Below are positions 40,666-48,936 of a stretch of DNA of 64,000 bases, in pieces. Position 1 is the first letter of the stretch. The number at the start of each line of letters is the position of its first letter. Below the pieces are notes generated by a model. That model was not told the origin of the DNA, made no database searches, and saw nothing but the letters and a program-made list of their open reading frames with translations. The stretch comes from Ruegeria arenilitoris. Its GTDB lineage: Bacteria; Pseudomonadota; Alphaproteobacteria; Rhodobacterales; Rhodobacteraceae. A program made the position numbers and the translations under genes. The stretch is taken from NCBI RefSeq assembly GCF_013030265.1, contig NZ_WPZQ01000004.1:62001-126000 (forward strand), written 5' to 3'.

Positions 40666-41643
40666 TCAGTCGTGAGACCACATCGGAGTGCGATAGGACA
40701 TGCGGCGCACGGAACCTGTTTTCGAACGCATCAGCAAGGTGGTTGTCTCGACCCAACCCGGCTCGCGCTTGATGCGCGGTAGCAGCGAACCACCAGTTAC
40801 GCCGGTTGCAGCAAAGATCACGTCCGCCGTCACCATTTCATCCCGCGAATACACGCGATCCAGATCGGTGATCCCGGCCTTGGCTGCGCGTCCGCGTTCA
40901 TCATCGTTGCGGAACAGCAGGCGACCAAAGATCTGCCCGCCCATACATTTCAGTGCGGCAGCGGCCAGAACACCCTCGGGCGCTCCACCCTGACCCATAT
41001 ACATGTCGATGCCGGTCACTTCACTTTCAGCACAGTGCATGACGCCCGCGACGTCACCGTCGGTGATCAGGCGGATCGATGCGCCGGTCTCGCGCACCTC
41101 GGCGATCATTGCTTCGTGACGGGGGCGTTCCAGAATGCAAACGGTGATGTCTGCAGGCTCGCACCCTTTTGCCTTGGCTAGGGCCTCGACACGTTCGCGT
41201 GGGCTCATGTCCAGATTTACAACGTTTTCGGGAAAGCCCGGACCAATTGCCAGTTTGTCCATATACACGTCAGGGGCATGCAGCATCGAGCCACGCGGAC
41301 CCATTGCAATCACGGTCAACGCGTTTGGCATATCCTTGGCTGTAAGCGTGGTGCCTTCCAGCGGATCCAGCGCGATATCAACGCCGGGTCCGTTGCCGGT
41401 TCCAACCTCTTCACCGATATACAGCATCGGCGCTTCGTCCCGCTCACCTTCACCGATGACGACAACGCCGGAAATATCCAGCAGGTTCAACTGTTCGCGC
41501 ATCGCGTTTACGGCGGCCTGATCGGCAGCCTTTTCATCACCCCGGCCAACCAGCGAGGCTGAGGCCAGCGCCGCCTGTTCGGCAACCCGCGCGAGGCCCA
41601 GAGACAGCATGCGGTCGTTAAAGTCGGTTTTGGCAGCGTTCAT
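40666..41643 (-). CDS. glpX: Class II fructose-1,6-bisphosphatase
   Basis: A 325-residue GlpX-type phosphatase of gluconeogenesis and the Calvin-like pathways. Conserved parts are RGDEKAADQAAV, VIGEGERDEAPMLYIGE, DIALDPLEGTTLTA (the metal-binding DPLEGT) and GGAPEGVLAAAA. The length matches class II enzymes. The start at 41643 (MNAAKTDFNDRML) has AAGGA 9 bases upstream; 14 extra residues from 41685 are not part of the family. It follows hom by 71 bases on the same strand and is closed by the terminator at 40587-40614. Confidence 0.93.
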   Translation of the reverse strand: MNAAKTDFNDRMLSLGLARVAEQAALASASLVGRGDEKAADQAAVNAMREQLNLLDISGVVVIGEGERDEAPMLYIGEEVGTGNGPGVDIALDPLEGTTLTAKDMPNALTVIAMGPRGSMLHAPDVYMDKLAIGPGFPENVVNLDMSPRERVEALAKAKGCEPADITVCILERPRHEAMIAEVRETGASIRLITDGDVAGVMHCAESEVTGIDMYMGQGGAPEGVLAAAALKCMGGQIFGRLLFRNDDERGRAAKAGITDLDRVYSRDEMVTADVIFAATGVTGGSLLPRIKREPGWVETTTLLMRSKTGSVRRMSYRTPMWSHD

Positions 41644-41714
41644 GCGATGTAATCCTTTGGTCAGCGAAGACATTATGTCCGGCATAGCCCGCCCATGGTG
41701 CAGGCTGCAAGAGT

Positions 41715-43001
41715 TCAGACCTGTTCAATGCGCAGTGCGACAGGTTCGCCCGAGACAACGTCCGTGGTTCTGAGATCATCAAGCGCCAGATCCAGCGTGG
41801 CGCGGGTGGTCTTGTGGGTAACGATGAGAACTGGTGCGGTGGCTTCGGAATGTGCGTATTGGCGCATACGGTCGATTGAAACGCCTGCGTTGCCCAGAAT
41901 CGCCGCCACCTTGGCGAGTGCACCGGGTTTGTCCAACAGGGCGAGGCGCAGATAGTAAGGCGCGGGCAGGCCTGTCCGTGCTGGCAACGCCTCTGTCAGA
42001 GTGTTCGCCGGGCGGCCGAAGGTCGAGATTTGCAGGCCACGCGCCAGATCACAGACATCACCCATGACGGCGCTGGCAGTCGGACCTTCGCCGGCACCGG
42101 GGCCGCGCAGAACGACCTGTTCAACAGCGTCACCTTCGATCACGACCATATTCGTTCCGCCTTCGAGCTGACCCAGAGGTGAATCGCTTGGGACAAGGCA
42201 GGGCTGCATCCGTTGTTCCAGGCCACGGGCAGAGCGTTGCGCAACGCCCAGCAGCTTGATGCGATAGCCCATATCGGCGGCCTGATGGATATCATCGAGG
42301 CTGATGTGCTGGATGCCTTCGATCTCAATGCCGTCGAAATTTGGCTTTGTCCCGAAGGCAATTGAGGACAACAGAGCCAGCTTATGCGCCGCGTCAATAC
42401 CACCTACATCAAGGTTGGGATCAGCTTCGAGGTAACCTAGTTCGGCGCATTCCTCGAACAGCGCGTTGTAGCCCAGTTCCTGCGATTGCATGCGGGTCAG
42501 GATATAGTTGCAGGTGCCGTTCATTACGCCCATGACGCGCGTGATTTCGTTACCAGCCAGACCTTCGGTCAGGGACTTGATGATCGGGATGCCGCCTGCG
42601 ACGGCTGCCTCGAACCGGATCACTCGGCCAGCATCTTCGGCGGTTTCAGCCAGTTCCTGACCATGGATCGCCAGCAGCGCCTTGTTTGCAGTCACGACAT
42701 CCTTGCCGCTGGCAAGTGCGGCCTCGACCGAGGCTTTGGCTGGCCCGTTTTCACCGCCCATAAGCTCTACGAAAATGTCGATGTCGTCCCGTTTGGCCAA
42801 CGCCACCGGATCGGTTTCCCAAGCATATTCAGACAGGTTTACGCCGCGATCCTTGTTTGGGTCGCGCGCCGACACAGCAACGATTTCGATGGGGCGGCCC
42901 GTACGCGCCTGCAGCAGATCGGCATGACGGCGTACAATCTTGACGACACCAATGCCCACGGTTCCCAAACCCGCAATTCCAAGCCGCAGCGCCTTTGTCA
43001 T
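41715..43001 (-). CDS. hom: Homoserine dehydrogenase
   Basis: A 428-residue enzyme that reduces aspartate semialdehyde to homoserine on the way to threonine and methionine. The N-terminus has the NAD(P) motif GIAGLGTVGIGVV. The central catalytic domain holds GTCNYILTRM and EADPNLDVGGIDAAHKLALL with the active lysine. The C-terminal ACT domain, LRLALLDKPGALAKVAAIL, gives threonine feedback. The start at 43001 was chosen because GGAAAGGA lies about 9 bases upstream and the Rossmann motif then begins at residue 8; the frame from 43190 adds a non-homologous head. Confidence 0.94.
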   Translation of the reverse strand: MTKALRLGIAGLGTVGIGVVKIVRRHADLLQARTGRPIEIVAVSARDPNKDRGVNLSEYAWETDPVALAKRDDIDIFVELMGGENGPAKASVEAALASGKDVVTANKALLAIHGQELAETAEDAGRVIRFEAAVAGGIPIIKSLTEGLAGNEITRVMGVMNGTCNYILTRMQSQELGYNALFEECAELGYLEADPNLDVGGIDAAHKLALLSSIAFGTKPNFDGIEIEGIQHISLDDIHQAADMGYRIKLLGVAQRSARGLEQRMQPCLVPSDSPLGQLEGGTNMVVIEGDAVEQVVLRGPGAGEGPTASAVMGDVCDLARGLQISTFGRPANTLTEALPARTGLPAPYYLRLALLDKPGALAKVAAILGNAGVSIDRMRQYAHSEATAPVLIVTHKTTRATLDLALDDLRTTDVVSGEPVALRIEQV

Positions 43002-43137
43002 TCCGTGGGTCCTTTCCGCTCGATCTGCCGTATTAGACGAAACGTCCTTTGCAGGCTGCCTTAGCGGGTTCGGGGCAGGGGTGCAATGCGTCATCCACCA
43101 GCAAAGCCGGTGAATTTTCTGTGTCAGAATCGGTGTG

Positions 43138-43386
43138 TCAGTTGATTTCAGCGGCCTGCAGAGCTGCGGCTTTCTTGGCCAGCTCTTCACTGCGGGAGGT
43201 CAGTTCCTCTTCGACCTCAGATGCCTCGCTGACGGGATCAACAGGGGTGCCAAGTGTTTCCTCAAGCGGGACGAGCTTGGGATAAGCCGCATTGCGGATG
43301 GATGGGGCCTCTTTCCCTTCCAACTCGGGAATATCCGTACATCCGGCGAATGCCAGTAACAGGGTCAGCAGAGATATGTGTTTCAT
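43138..43386 (-). CDS. Small lipoprotein of unknown function
   Basis: An 82-residue predicted lipoprotein with signal MKHISLLTLLLAFAGC, whose Cys16 would carry the lipid. The rest is acidic and helical, with a charged coil at the C-terminus (EASEVEEELTSRSEELAKKAAAL). No known family was recognised. The ATG at 43386 begins the signal; the frame from 43446 adds a non-signal head. It is divergent from the TetR gene, and the palindrome at 43456-43477 lies between, so the regulator may also control this gene. Confidence 0.7.
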   Translation of the reverse strand: MKHISLLTLLLAFAGCTDIPELEGKEAPSIRNAAYPKLVPLEETLGTPVDPVSEASEVEEELTSRSEELAKKAAALQAAEIN

Positions 43387-43455
43387 GACCAGCCTTTCGG
43401 GGATGCGTCCGGGTTCTGTGATGCATCTTTTACGAAGCTGGTTCAAGCAGGCTTC

Positions 43456-43477
43456 TATCTGAACATTTGTTCAGATA
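43456..43477. promoter_or_regulatory. Perfect 22-bp palindrome, probable TetR operator
   Basis: TATCTGAACA (43456-43465) and TGTTCAGATA (43468-43477) form an uninterrupted inverted repeat with a TT centre. It sits 10 bases ahead of the TetR-family start at 43488 and 69 bases ahead of the divergent lipoprotein start. A dimeric TetR repressor binding its own promoter is the obvious reading. Confidence 0.7.
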
Positions 43478-43487
43478 CGGTGGCCTT

Positions 43488-44075
43488 ATGGCACGTACTC
43501 AAGGTTCTCATTCTGACATAACAGGCCCGCGTATCCGGCAGGCAGCGCTGAGGCTTTTTGCCCGGCACGGCTATGCTGCGGTTTCCATGCGTCAGATCGC
43601 TGGTGAAGTCGGTGTACAGGCGGGGGCGTTGTACAACTACACGCCAGACAAGCAGAGCCTGCTCTTCCGCCTGATGCAGCAGCATATGCAGGACCTGCTT
43701 GCGGCTTACAACGATCTGGAGACACAACCAGATGCCCTTGGCGCTTTGCGTCAGTTCGTGGGTTTTCATATCCGGTTCCATCTTGAACGGCCTGATGAGG
43801 TTTTCATCGCTTATATGGAGCTGCGGAATCTCTCGCCCGAGAACTTTACCGAGATCGAAGGGCTGCGCCGCAGCTACGAAAACTCGCTGGAGAATGTTCT
43901 GCGAGAGGGCCAGCAAGCAGGCCTGTTCTCGATCGCAGATACCAAAATCGCCACTCTGGCGGTGATCGCCATGCTGAACGGCGTCATGACATGGTACCGG
44001 TCGGGTGGGAGATTGTCGTTGGATGAGGTTGAGCTGATCTATTGGGATATGGTGCGTAAAGCAGTCACGTCCTGA
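43488..44075 (+). CDS. TetR-family transcriptional regulator
   Basis: A 195-residue repressor. The DNA-binding part reads RIRQAALRLFARHGYAAVSMRQIA, then GVQAGALYNYTPDKQSLLFRLM (tyrosine-rich recognition helix, as YNYTP). The C-terminal ligand domain resembles KstR2/FadR-like regulators that respond to acyl-CoA type ligands, but this is weak. The start at 43488 was chosen because an ATG at 43467 lies inside the palindromic operator candidate. The gene ends at a shared bidirectional terminator. Confidence 0.88.
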   Translation: MARTQGSHSDITGPRIRQAALRLFARHGYAAVSMRQIAGEVGVQAGALYNYTPDKQSLLFRLMQQHMQDLLAAYNDLETQPDALGALRQFVGFHIRFHLERPDEVFIAYMELRNLSPENFTEIEGLRRSYENSLENVLREGQQAGLFSIADTKIATLAVIAMLNGVMTWYRSGGRLSLDEVELIYWDMVRKAVTS

Positions 44076-44105
44076 AAATGCCCGACCAAAAACGGTCGGG
44101 CATTT
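44076..44105. terminator. Bidirectional terminator between TetR and pirin genes
   Basis: AAATGCCCGACC (44076-44087) and GGTCGGGCATTT (44094-44105) form a perfect 12-bp stem with a 6-base loop. It starts directly after the TetR stop and ends 5 bases before the convergent pirin stop; short T-runs on both strands allow use in both directions. Confidence 0.85.
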
Positions 44106-44110
44106 GGGTT

Positions 44111-45022
44111 TCAGTGCGCGGGCTGAATGAAAGTTCCATTTCGCAATTCACGAAAAGCCTGCTCCAGCTCTGATTGAGTGTTCATGACTATTGGACCATG
44201 CCATGCCACCGGTTCATTGATCGGGGCACCAGATATCAGCAGAAATCGAACACCTTCAGGCCCGGCCTGAACCGTGACCTCATCCCCTGTTCCAAACCGG
44301 ACCAGAGTACGGTCACCGGACATATCGCGAATGTTGACTTCTTGTCCCGCGACTTCTTTTTCAAGAAGGATACCAGTTGGTTGCGATGCATCGGCAAACG
44401 CAGCTTGCCCTTCAAAAATATAGGCAAACGCCCGGCGGTAAGTATCTATGCGGAAAGTTTTTTTCACTCCCGCTGGAATTGAGATGTCCAGATATTGTGG
44501 GTCAGCTGCAATCCCATCAACTGGCCCGGTTCGCCCCCAGAATTCCCCAACGATGATCCGAGCTATAGTACCGTCATCATCGGTAACCTCAGGGATTTCT
44601 TTGCTTTTAACATCTTGATACCGCGGAGCAGTCATCTTCTGCGCAGAGGGAAGATTGCCCCAAAGCTGAAACCCGTGCATCTGGCCATTTGTGTTTCCGC
44701 TAGGCATCTCCTGATGCAGGATTCCTGATCCGGCAGTCATCCACTGGATATCACCTGCGCCCAGAGAACCGCTATTGCCCAGCGAGTCGCTATGTTCGAC
44801 CGTGCCTGACAGCACGTAAGTTATCGTCTCGATCCCGCGATGCGGATGCCAGGGGAAACCTGCCTGATAGTCTTCTGGCCTTTCATTCCTGAAATCGTCG
44901 AACAAAAGAAAAGGATCCAGTTCGGAAGGGTCCTGAAATCCAAAGGCTCGGTGTAGTTTGACGCCTGCACCCTCCATGGTTGGAACAGCTTTGCGTGTTT
45001 CTAATGTTGGTCTGAGGGACAT
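44111..45022 (-). CDS. Pirin family protein
   Basis: A 303-residue bicupin. The N-terminal cupin has the metal-binding HPHRGIETITYVLSG and HQEMP motifs (His, His, His, Glu ligands) and the C-terminal cupin is less conserved, as usual for pirins. Bacterial pirins may act as quercetinase-type dioxygenases or redox-sensitive modulators; the substrate is unknown. The gene is divergent from a small membrane-protein gene, with three GTGCAA-type elements in the shared promoter region. Confidence 0.9.
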   Translation of the reverse strand: MSLRPTLETRKAVPTMEGAGVKLHRAFGFQDPSELDPFLLFDDFRNERPEDYQAGFPWHPHRGIETITYVLSGTVEHSDSLGNSGSLGAGDIQWMTAGSGILHQEMPSGNTNGQMHGFQLWGNLPSAQKMTAPRYQDVKSKEIPEVTDDDGTIARIIVGEFWGRTGPVDGIAADPQYLDISIPAGVKKTFRIDTYRRAFAYIFEGQAAFADASQPTGILLEKEVAGQEVNIRDMSGDRTLVRFGTGDEVTVQAGPEGVRFLLISGAPINEPVAWHGPIVMNTQSELEQAFRELRNGTFIQPAH

Positions 45023-45057
45023 AGCGACCTCCTGCTTGTACGAGCACTATGTATTTC

Positions 45058-45104
45058 GTGCAATCGTGCGGTCAATTTGCACTCGGGCACTACATCTGTG
45101 CAAA
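45058..45104. promoter_or_regulatory. Repeated GTGCAA elements in the pirin/membrane-protein divergent region
   Basis: GTGCAA at 45058-45063 and 45098-45103 and its inverse TTGCAC at 45077-45082 lie within 47 bases ahead of the pirin gene. The arrangement of one inverted and two direct copies suggests an operator for an unidentified regulator. Confidence 0.3.
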
Positions 45105-45169
45105 TTTGTTCGTTTCATTTCGAGGTCTGTTGTCCGGCTGCGAAAGTCGCTAAACGACAAGGAAATCAG

Positions 45170-45652
45170 ATGGAGACGACTATGCAGGACGAAGTGCTGG
45201 CAACAGTTGAGGCATCCGCGCCCAGACGTTGGATTGGGGTAGGGATGCTGACAACGGTTGGGGTGTTGGTTCTGTACGTCGCGCTTGCCTCGCCCCCAGC
45301 ATTGGGGTGGCAATTGTTCCTGATTGTTGTCGGTGGGGCTGCGTTCTGGCTGGCCTATCGCATGTGGTTTGCAACCGCAGACCGGATCGAATTGACTCAA
45401 TCGGAAATCAGAACAGGTTCCGGCCACAAGATTGCAGATGTGCAGGATATTGAGAGCGTGGATCGCGGGGTTTTCGCGTTCAAGCCGTCCAATGGATTTC
45501 TGATCCGTACCAACACGTCAACCGGTGCCCGATGGGAACCCGGCCTTTGGTGGCGACTGGGGCATCGGGTCGGCGTAGGCGGGATGACCGCCGCCGCCGA
45601 AACCAAATTCATGTCAGAGATTCTGTCCGCGATACTCGCCGAAAGGGGATGA
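45170..45652 (+). CDS. Small membrane protein with PH-like C-terminal domain
   Basis: A 160-residue protein with two membrane segments (GVGMLTTVGVLVLYVALA and LFLIVVGGAAFWLAYR) followed by a cytoplasmic, beta-rich domain of about 90 residues (DRIELTQSEIRTGSGHKIAD onward). It resembles short Rhodobacterales membrane proteins of unknown role. The ATG at 45170 has AAGGA 6 bases upstream; a second ATG at 45182 with GGAG is equally possible. It is convergent with the TadE-like genes, only 3 bases from the end of the first one. Confidence 0.65.
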   Translation: METTMQDEVLATVEASAPRRWIGVGMLTTVGVLVLYVALASPPALGWQLFLIVVGGAAFWLAYRMWFATADRIELTQSEIRTGSGHKIADVQDIESVDRGVFAFKPSNGFLIRTNTSTGARWEPGLWWRLGHRVGVGGMTAAAETKFMSEILSAILAERG

Positions 45653-45655
45653 CCC

Positions 45656-46243
45656 TTAGCAGTTGTTCTCAGCGTTGATGTTGTCGAACACACGCGGGTG
45701 CGTGAAAACAAAGTTGTTCATGTAGTAGGGCGGGCGCGTGACAAGCAGCTTGAAAGGCGGGCGATAGAGGTTGCTTGTTTCGACCACGATCATCTTGCCA
45801 TTGTCCGGCATAGTGGGCAGACGGTCTTCGAGCTGATGAATGTTGCCGTTGTCCCACTTGGTGGTAAAGTCAGCACCCCGGGCGCAGGACCACAAGACAT
45901 AGTGGCGCTTGTCAGGTTTGTCGTAGCGCAGGAATGAGATGCGCATGTTCATGTCAGACCGCTCTTCGACCATATTCTGCATCAAAGAATACAGCGTTTC
46001 GACATAAGTGGACGTAATGGTGCCACGTTCACGAGAGATGATATCTGCTACCGCATAAGCGGCTTTCAGATTTCTCGCACTTTGGTGATAGCTGTTGAAG
46101 AACGTGTAGGATGCGGTCAGAGACCAGAACAGGACGGGCACCATCAACACTGCTTCGATCGTAATCAGTCCATCCTCGCTACGTTTGAAACGCTTGAGGT
46201 GGATCCGTAGTTTTCTGACGATTGAACTATTAAGCAGGCTCAT
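45656..46243 (-). CDS. TadE-like pseudopilin-type protein 1
   Basis: A 195-residue exported protein with the TadE-like start: a basic head, EDGLITIEAVLMVPVLFWSL, where the Glu near the prepilin-type site (TIEA) precedes a hydrophobic helix, then an extracytoplasmic domain with conserved aromatic residues. Tad-pilus minor pseudopilins are processed by TadV-type peptidases. The start at 46243 begins this basic head. It is the last gene of a TadE-TadE-TadG set and overlaps the second TadE gene by 14 bases. Confidence 0.8.
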   Translation of the reverse strand: MSLLNSSIVRKLRIHLKRFKRSEDGLITIEAVLMVPVLFWSLTASYTFFNSYHQSARNLKAAYAVADIISRERGTITSTYVETLYSLMQNMVEERSDMNMRISFLRYDKPDKRHYVLWSCARGADFTTKWDNGNIHQLEDRLPTMPDNGKMIVVETSNLYRPPFKLLVTRPPYYMNNFVFTHPRVFDNINAENNC

Positions 46244-46793
46244 GGACGAATACCGTTGTGGAATGTAATTCGAATTGACCGCTGGCATTCTCCCTGACGC
46301 CCTGGCCCAGGATTGTACTGATCCAAACGGGAGCAACCTCCATACATGCACGAATGATCATCAACTCGTTGGATGCACCCGCTTCAAAGACCCGATCCTC
46401 AGGTTTCCGGACTTCTTCGGGCGTGTCCGCGCAAAGTGGAGTTTGATTCAAATTCTGCGCTGCCAAAGAAGAGAAGGGGTCGAGTGATTTCATCTCCAGA
46501 GACAGGTTTGCGCCGCAATCGGGAAGAAGTCGAGCGCGGTCACAGATCATATCTTTGAGCAGGTCATGCTTCCATTCGGTCTCACCTGCAGGCAATCTGT
46601 TCAGCCGTACTTCGCGGATGGTTTCGTCCAGCGCACGTTCGAGATTTGCGTGATGGAACGACATCAAACCCAGATCAACGCCGGAGTAGGTTACCCAGAT
46701 AAAGAAGGGAAACCAGAACAGCAGTTCAATCGTGGCGCTGCCGTCTTCGCGACGCCGAAACCGGCGCAGCCATATGGTCGCGCGGCGGATCAT
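46230..46793 (-). CDS. TadE-like pseudopilin-type protein 2
   Basis: A 187-residue TadE-like protein: MIRRATIWLRRFRRREDGSATIELLFWFPFFIWV contains a TIELL processing-like site (core residues DGSATIEL) and a single membrane helix. A cysteine-bearing extracytoplasmic domain follows (ICDRARLLPDCGANL, ACMEVAP). It overlaps the TadG-like gene by four bases (ATGA). No other tad/flp/rcp gene is in the window, so the rest of the pilus machine must be elsewhere if this set is used with one. Confidence 0.82.
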   Translation of the reverse strand: MIRRATIWLRRFRRREDGSATIELLFWFPFFIWVTYSGVDLGLMSFHHANLERALDETIREVRLNRLPAGETEWKHDLLKDMICDRARLLPDCGANLSLEMKSLDPFSSLAAQNLNQTPLCADTPEEVRKPEDRVFEAGASNELMIIRACMEVAPVWISTILGQGVRENASGQFELHSTTVFVHEPA

Positions 46794-48595
46794 TGGGTCA
46801 ACCGCAGGTTCTGAATTGTCGAACCGATCGAGGCAAAGACGTCAACGATATCCTCATTGGATGCCTCGTAATATGCGCCGTCGTCACTGATGCAGTATTT
46901 CAGCAGATTTTTAGCCGCTGTTGGGGCGTCAAAGGCGATTGAGAAAGTGATGACCTTCTCTTCCTTTGCTTTGTCACACAGCGATCTGACACGCGGGTCT
47001 TTGTCCGGCTGATCGAGTTCGTCCGATGCAGCATAGTACCAGTCGTAGGCATAGCTTGAGCCGTAAGCATCGTAGAGCATCTGATAGATACGATACTTGG
47101 TTGTACGTTTCCAAAGGTCTGGCCACGACAGCTCTACAACATCGGTGCCTTCTGACTTTTCTCTGGATCGGCTTCGGTTCATCGAATAGCAGGTACCGTT
47201 GCTGTAAGATGTGCATTGGTATTGCATATACTTCCTATTGCCTTCCCCATAGGCGTGATCCTGACGCTCGTCTCTCGCCCAATACCAACCCCTGCTGGAG
47301 TTGTATTCCGTCATCTCAACATCAGGCCAAATATAGTTGCTTTGATCGCGGTCGTAGAAGGAATAGATATCGTCAGATGCATTCCACCAGACGTCAGATG
47401 TACCCTGATGATAAGGCGGGAGGACCAAATGCTGCTTGGTATTTGCCCCGTCAGTCATCAGCACAACAACTTTCAGCGTATCCGCACTTTTGTTTGGTGC
47501 AGGGCGCGCTTTGAACTCTGTCGGTATATGACCGTCTTTGGACATTTCATTGGTCAGGTAACGGAAGCTCTCGTCCAACAGCGTCAGACCCCATTTCAGA
47601 CCTACATCGATAGATGTCCAGCCATCCGCTTGCAGCAAGGCAATCTCATCCTTTAGCTTCTGAGCGTCCTTTTGCATAATCGTGATTTCACGATGGCTTG
47701 TGGCTGTGTTTGGCAAGCATGTGTAGCTTGTTACCACGCCGTTAGAGGGCCGATAGTCTGCATTTCCTGAATCGGTAAAGTGAAGTGTTTTGGGAATTGG
47801 CGTACCAACGCGGACGACTTGGCCGCTGTTTGGATCTTTGGCGTCAAAATTGTCAAAAGTTGTTGTTGTGAAGTCACCGCTGTTAAAGTCGATACAGTTG
47901 GCGATGTCGTTTTCACCTTCAGTTTTAAGCAGATCCATCAGGTAACTGGGTATCGCAACCTGTTCGGAATAGGGCACGATCGAGATCGATAATTTGCCGT
48001 CCTCGGACTTGTTGATCATCTCGTCGATAAAATTGTTGGCAGCTTTCTTGAGGTTGGTCAGCTTGGTGCCGCGCATCGAGCCCGAGACGTCCAGAACCAG
48101 CGAAATTTCCACGTTGCCGATCGACTCTTCAGCCACGCTGGAAGCGACGCTGGCGATTGTTTCAACACCGCGCCACTTCATGAAGTGCATTTCGATGTCC
48201 ATCTTCGCGCTCGCTTCGACACGGCGATAGCCTTCAAGCACCACCGCTTGCGATCCGCAGGTCTCCGGTTCGACTATGGGTTCTCCCACCAGATACTGAT
48301 CCAGACCTTCCTTTTTGAGGTAGTCTTTCACAACGTCTTTCGGGCACAAATCCTGATCAAGGTCGGCAGCGGCAAGAACCGCCCGGTCCAGGGCATACTG
48401 CAGTTTGGCGCGCTCGCGATCATATCGCATGACATCCACGGCAAATCCTGCTGCAACAAAAACGATCATTATGAGGAACAGTGTGAGTATGGTCATCGCG
48501 CCGCTTTCCGACGCCATGAATGCCTCCAGCCATTTTGGGCGAGCGCTCTTCAGGCTGGGCTTATTGAATCTAGACTTCCAATCAAAATTTCTCAT
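46790..48595 (-). CDS. TadG-like protein with von Willebrand A domain
   Basis: A 601-residue protein. The N-terminal SGAMTILTLFLIMIVFVAAGFAVD is the TadG-type membrane helix with prepilin-like processing features. A vWA domain follows with a MIDAS-type metal site: DVSGSM (169-174) and TDGAN (381-385). An unusual Tyr/Trp/Ser-rich stretch (about 390-525) interrupts the domain before its C-terminal strand. TadG proteins are pilus- or envelope-associated and may promote adhesion. The ATG at 48595 was chosen because the longer head from 48655 is not conserved. The two TadE genes follow with overlaps. Confidence 0.82.
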   Translation of the reverse strand: MRNFDWKSRFNKPSLKSARPKWLEAFMASESGAMTILTLFLIMIVFVAAGFAVDVMRYDRERAKLQYALDRAVLAAADLDQDLCPKDVVKDYLKKEGLDQYLVGEPIVEPETCGSQAVVLEGYRRVEASAKMDIEMHFMKWRGVETIASVASSVAEESIGNVEISLVLDVSGSMRGTKLTNLKKAANNFIDEMINKSEDGKLSISIVPYSEQVAIPSYLMDLLKTEGENDIANCIDFNSGDFTTTTFDNFDAKDPNSGQVVRVGTPIPKTLHFTDSGNADYRPSNGVVTSYTCLPNTATSHREITIMQKDAQKLKDEIALLQADGWTSIDVGLKWGLTLLDESFRYLTNEMSKDGHIPTEFKARPAPNKSADTLKVVVLMTDGANTKQHLVLPPYHQGTSDVWWNASDDIYSFYDRDQSNYIWPDVEMTEYNSSRGWYWARDERQDHAYGEGNRKYMQYQCTSYSNGTCYSMNRSRSREKSEGTDVVELSWPDLWKRTTKYRIYQMLYDAYGSSYAYDWYYAASDELDQPDKDPRVRSLCDKAKEEKVITFSIAFDAPTAAKNLLKYCISDDGAYYEASNEDIVDVFASIGSTIQNLRLTQ

Positions 48596-48936
48596 AACGA
48601 GTCCCCTTGGCGGCCACGCACACGGATACGGCACGCTGAAACCAGACCTTCGCAACTTTAATAATTTAGATGTGGAACGTGGCGAGATTTGGGCGGATTC
48701 GACACTATGTTGCTATTATTGAATGGAAATTGGCTTTAGTTCGCGCGCTCTCTGCGGGTTTGTTTCGTCGGTAGGGACAATGCGCTTCTATTTGTTAACC
48801 ACAGCGACTCGCCGGTAAGCGGCGAAACGGGTTGTTTATTTTTTGATGAAAAAAAGTGCAGTTGGCGATTGCAGTGATCCGTTAGGGGTGCGACAAAACG
48901 TCAATATGTAAGTCATTTACCTGCACGGAGGATTTT
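48596..48936. other. Divergent promoter region between tadG-like and glutamate dehydrogenase genes
   Basis: These 341 bases contain no supported gene. The segment 48700-48860 is notably AT-rich and includes the run TTTATTTTTTGATGAAAAAAA near 48837-48857 (not a hairpin of terminator type). It must carry the promoters of both divergent genes. No convincing consensus pair or repeat was recognised. Confidence 0.4.

Noticed and set aside
43467..43487. Upstream ATG of the TetR gene
   Set aside because: It lies inside the 22-bp palindromic operator candidate and adds residues not typical of TetR proteins.
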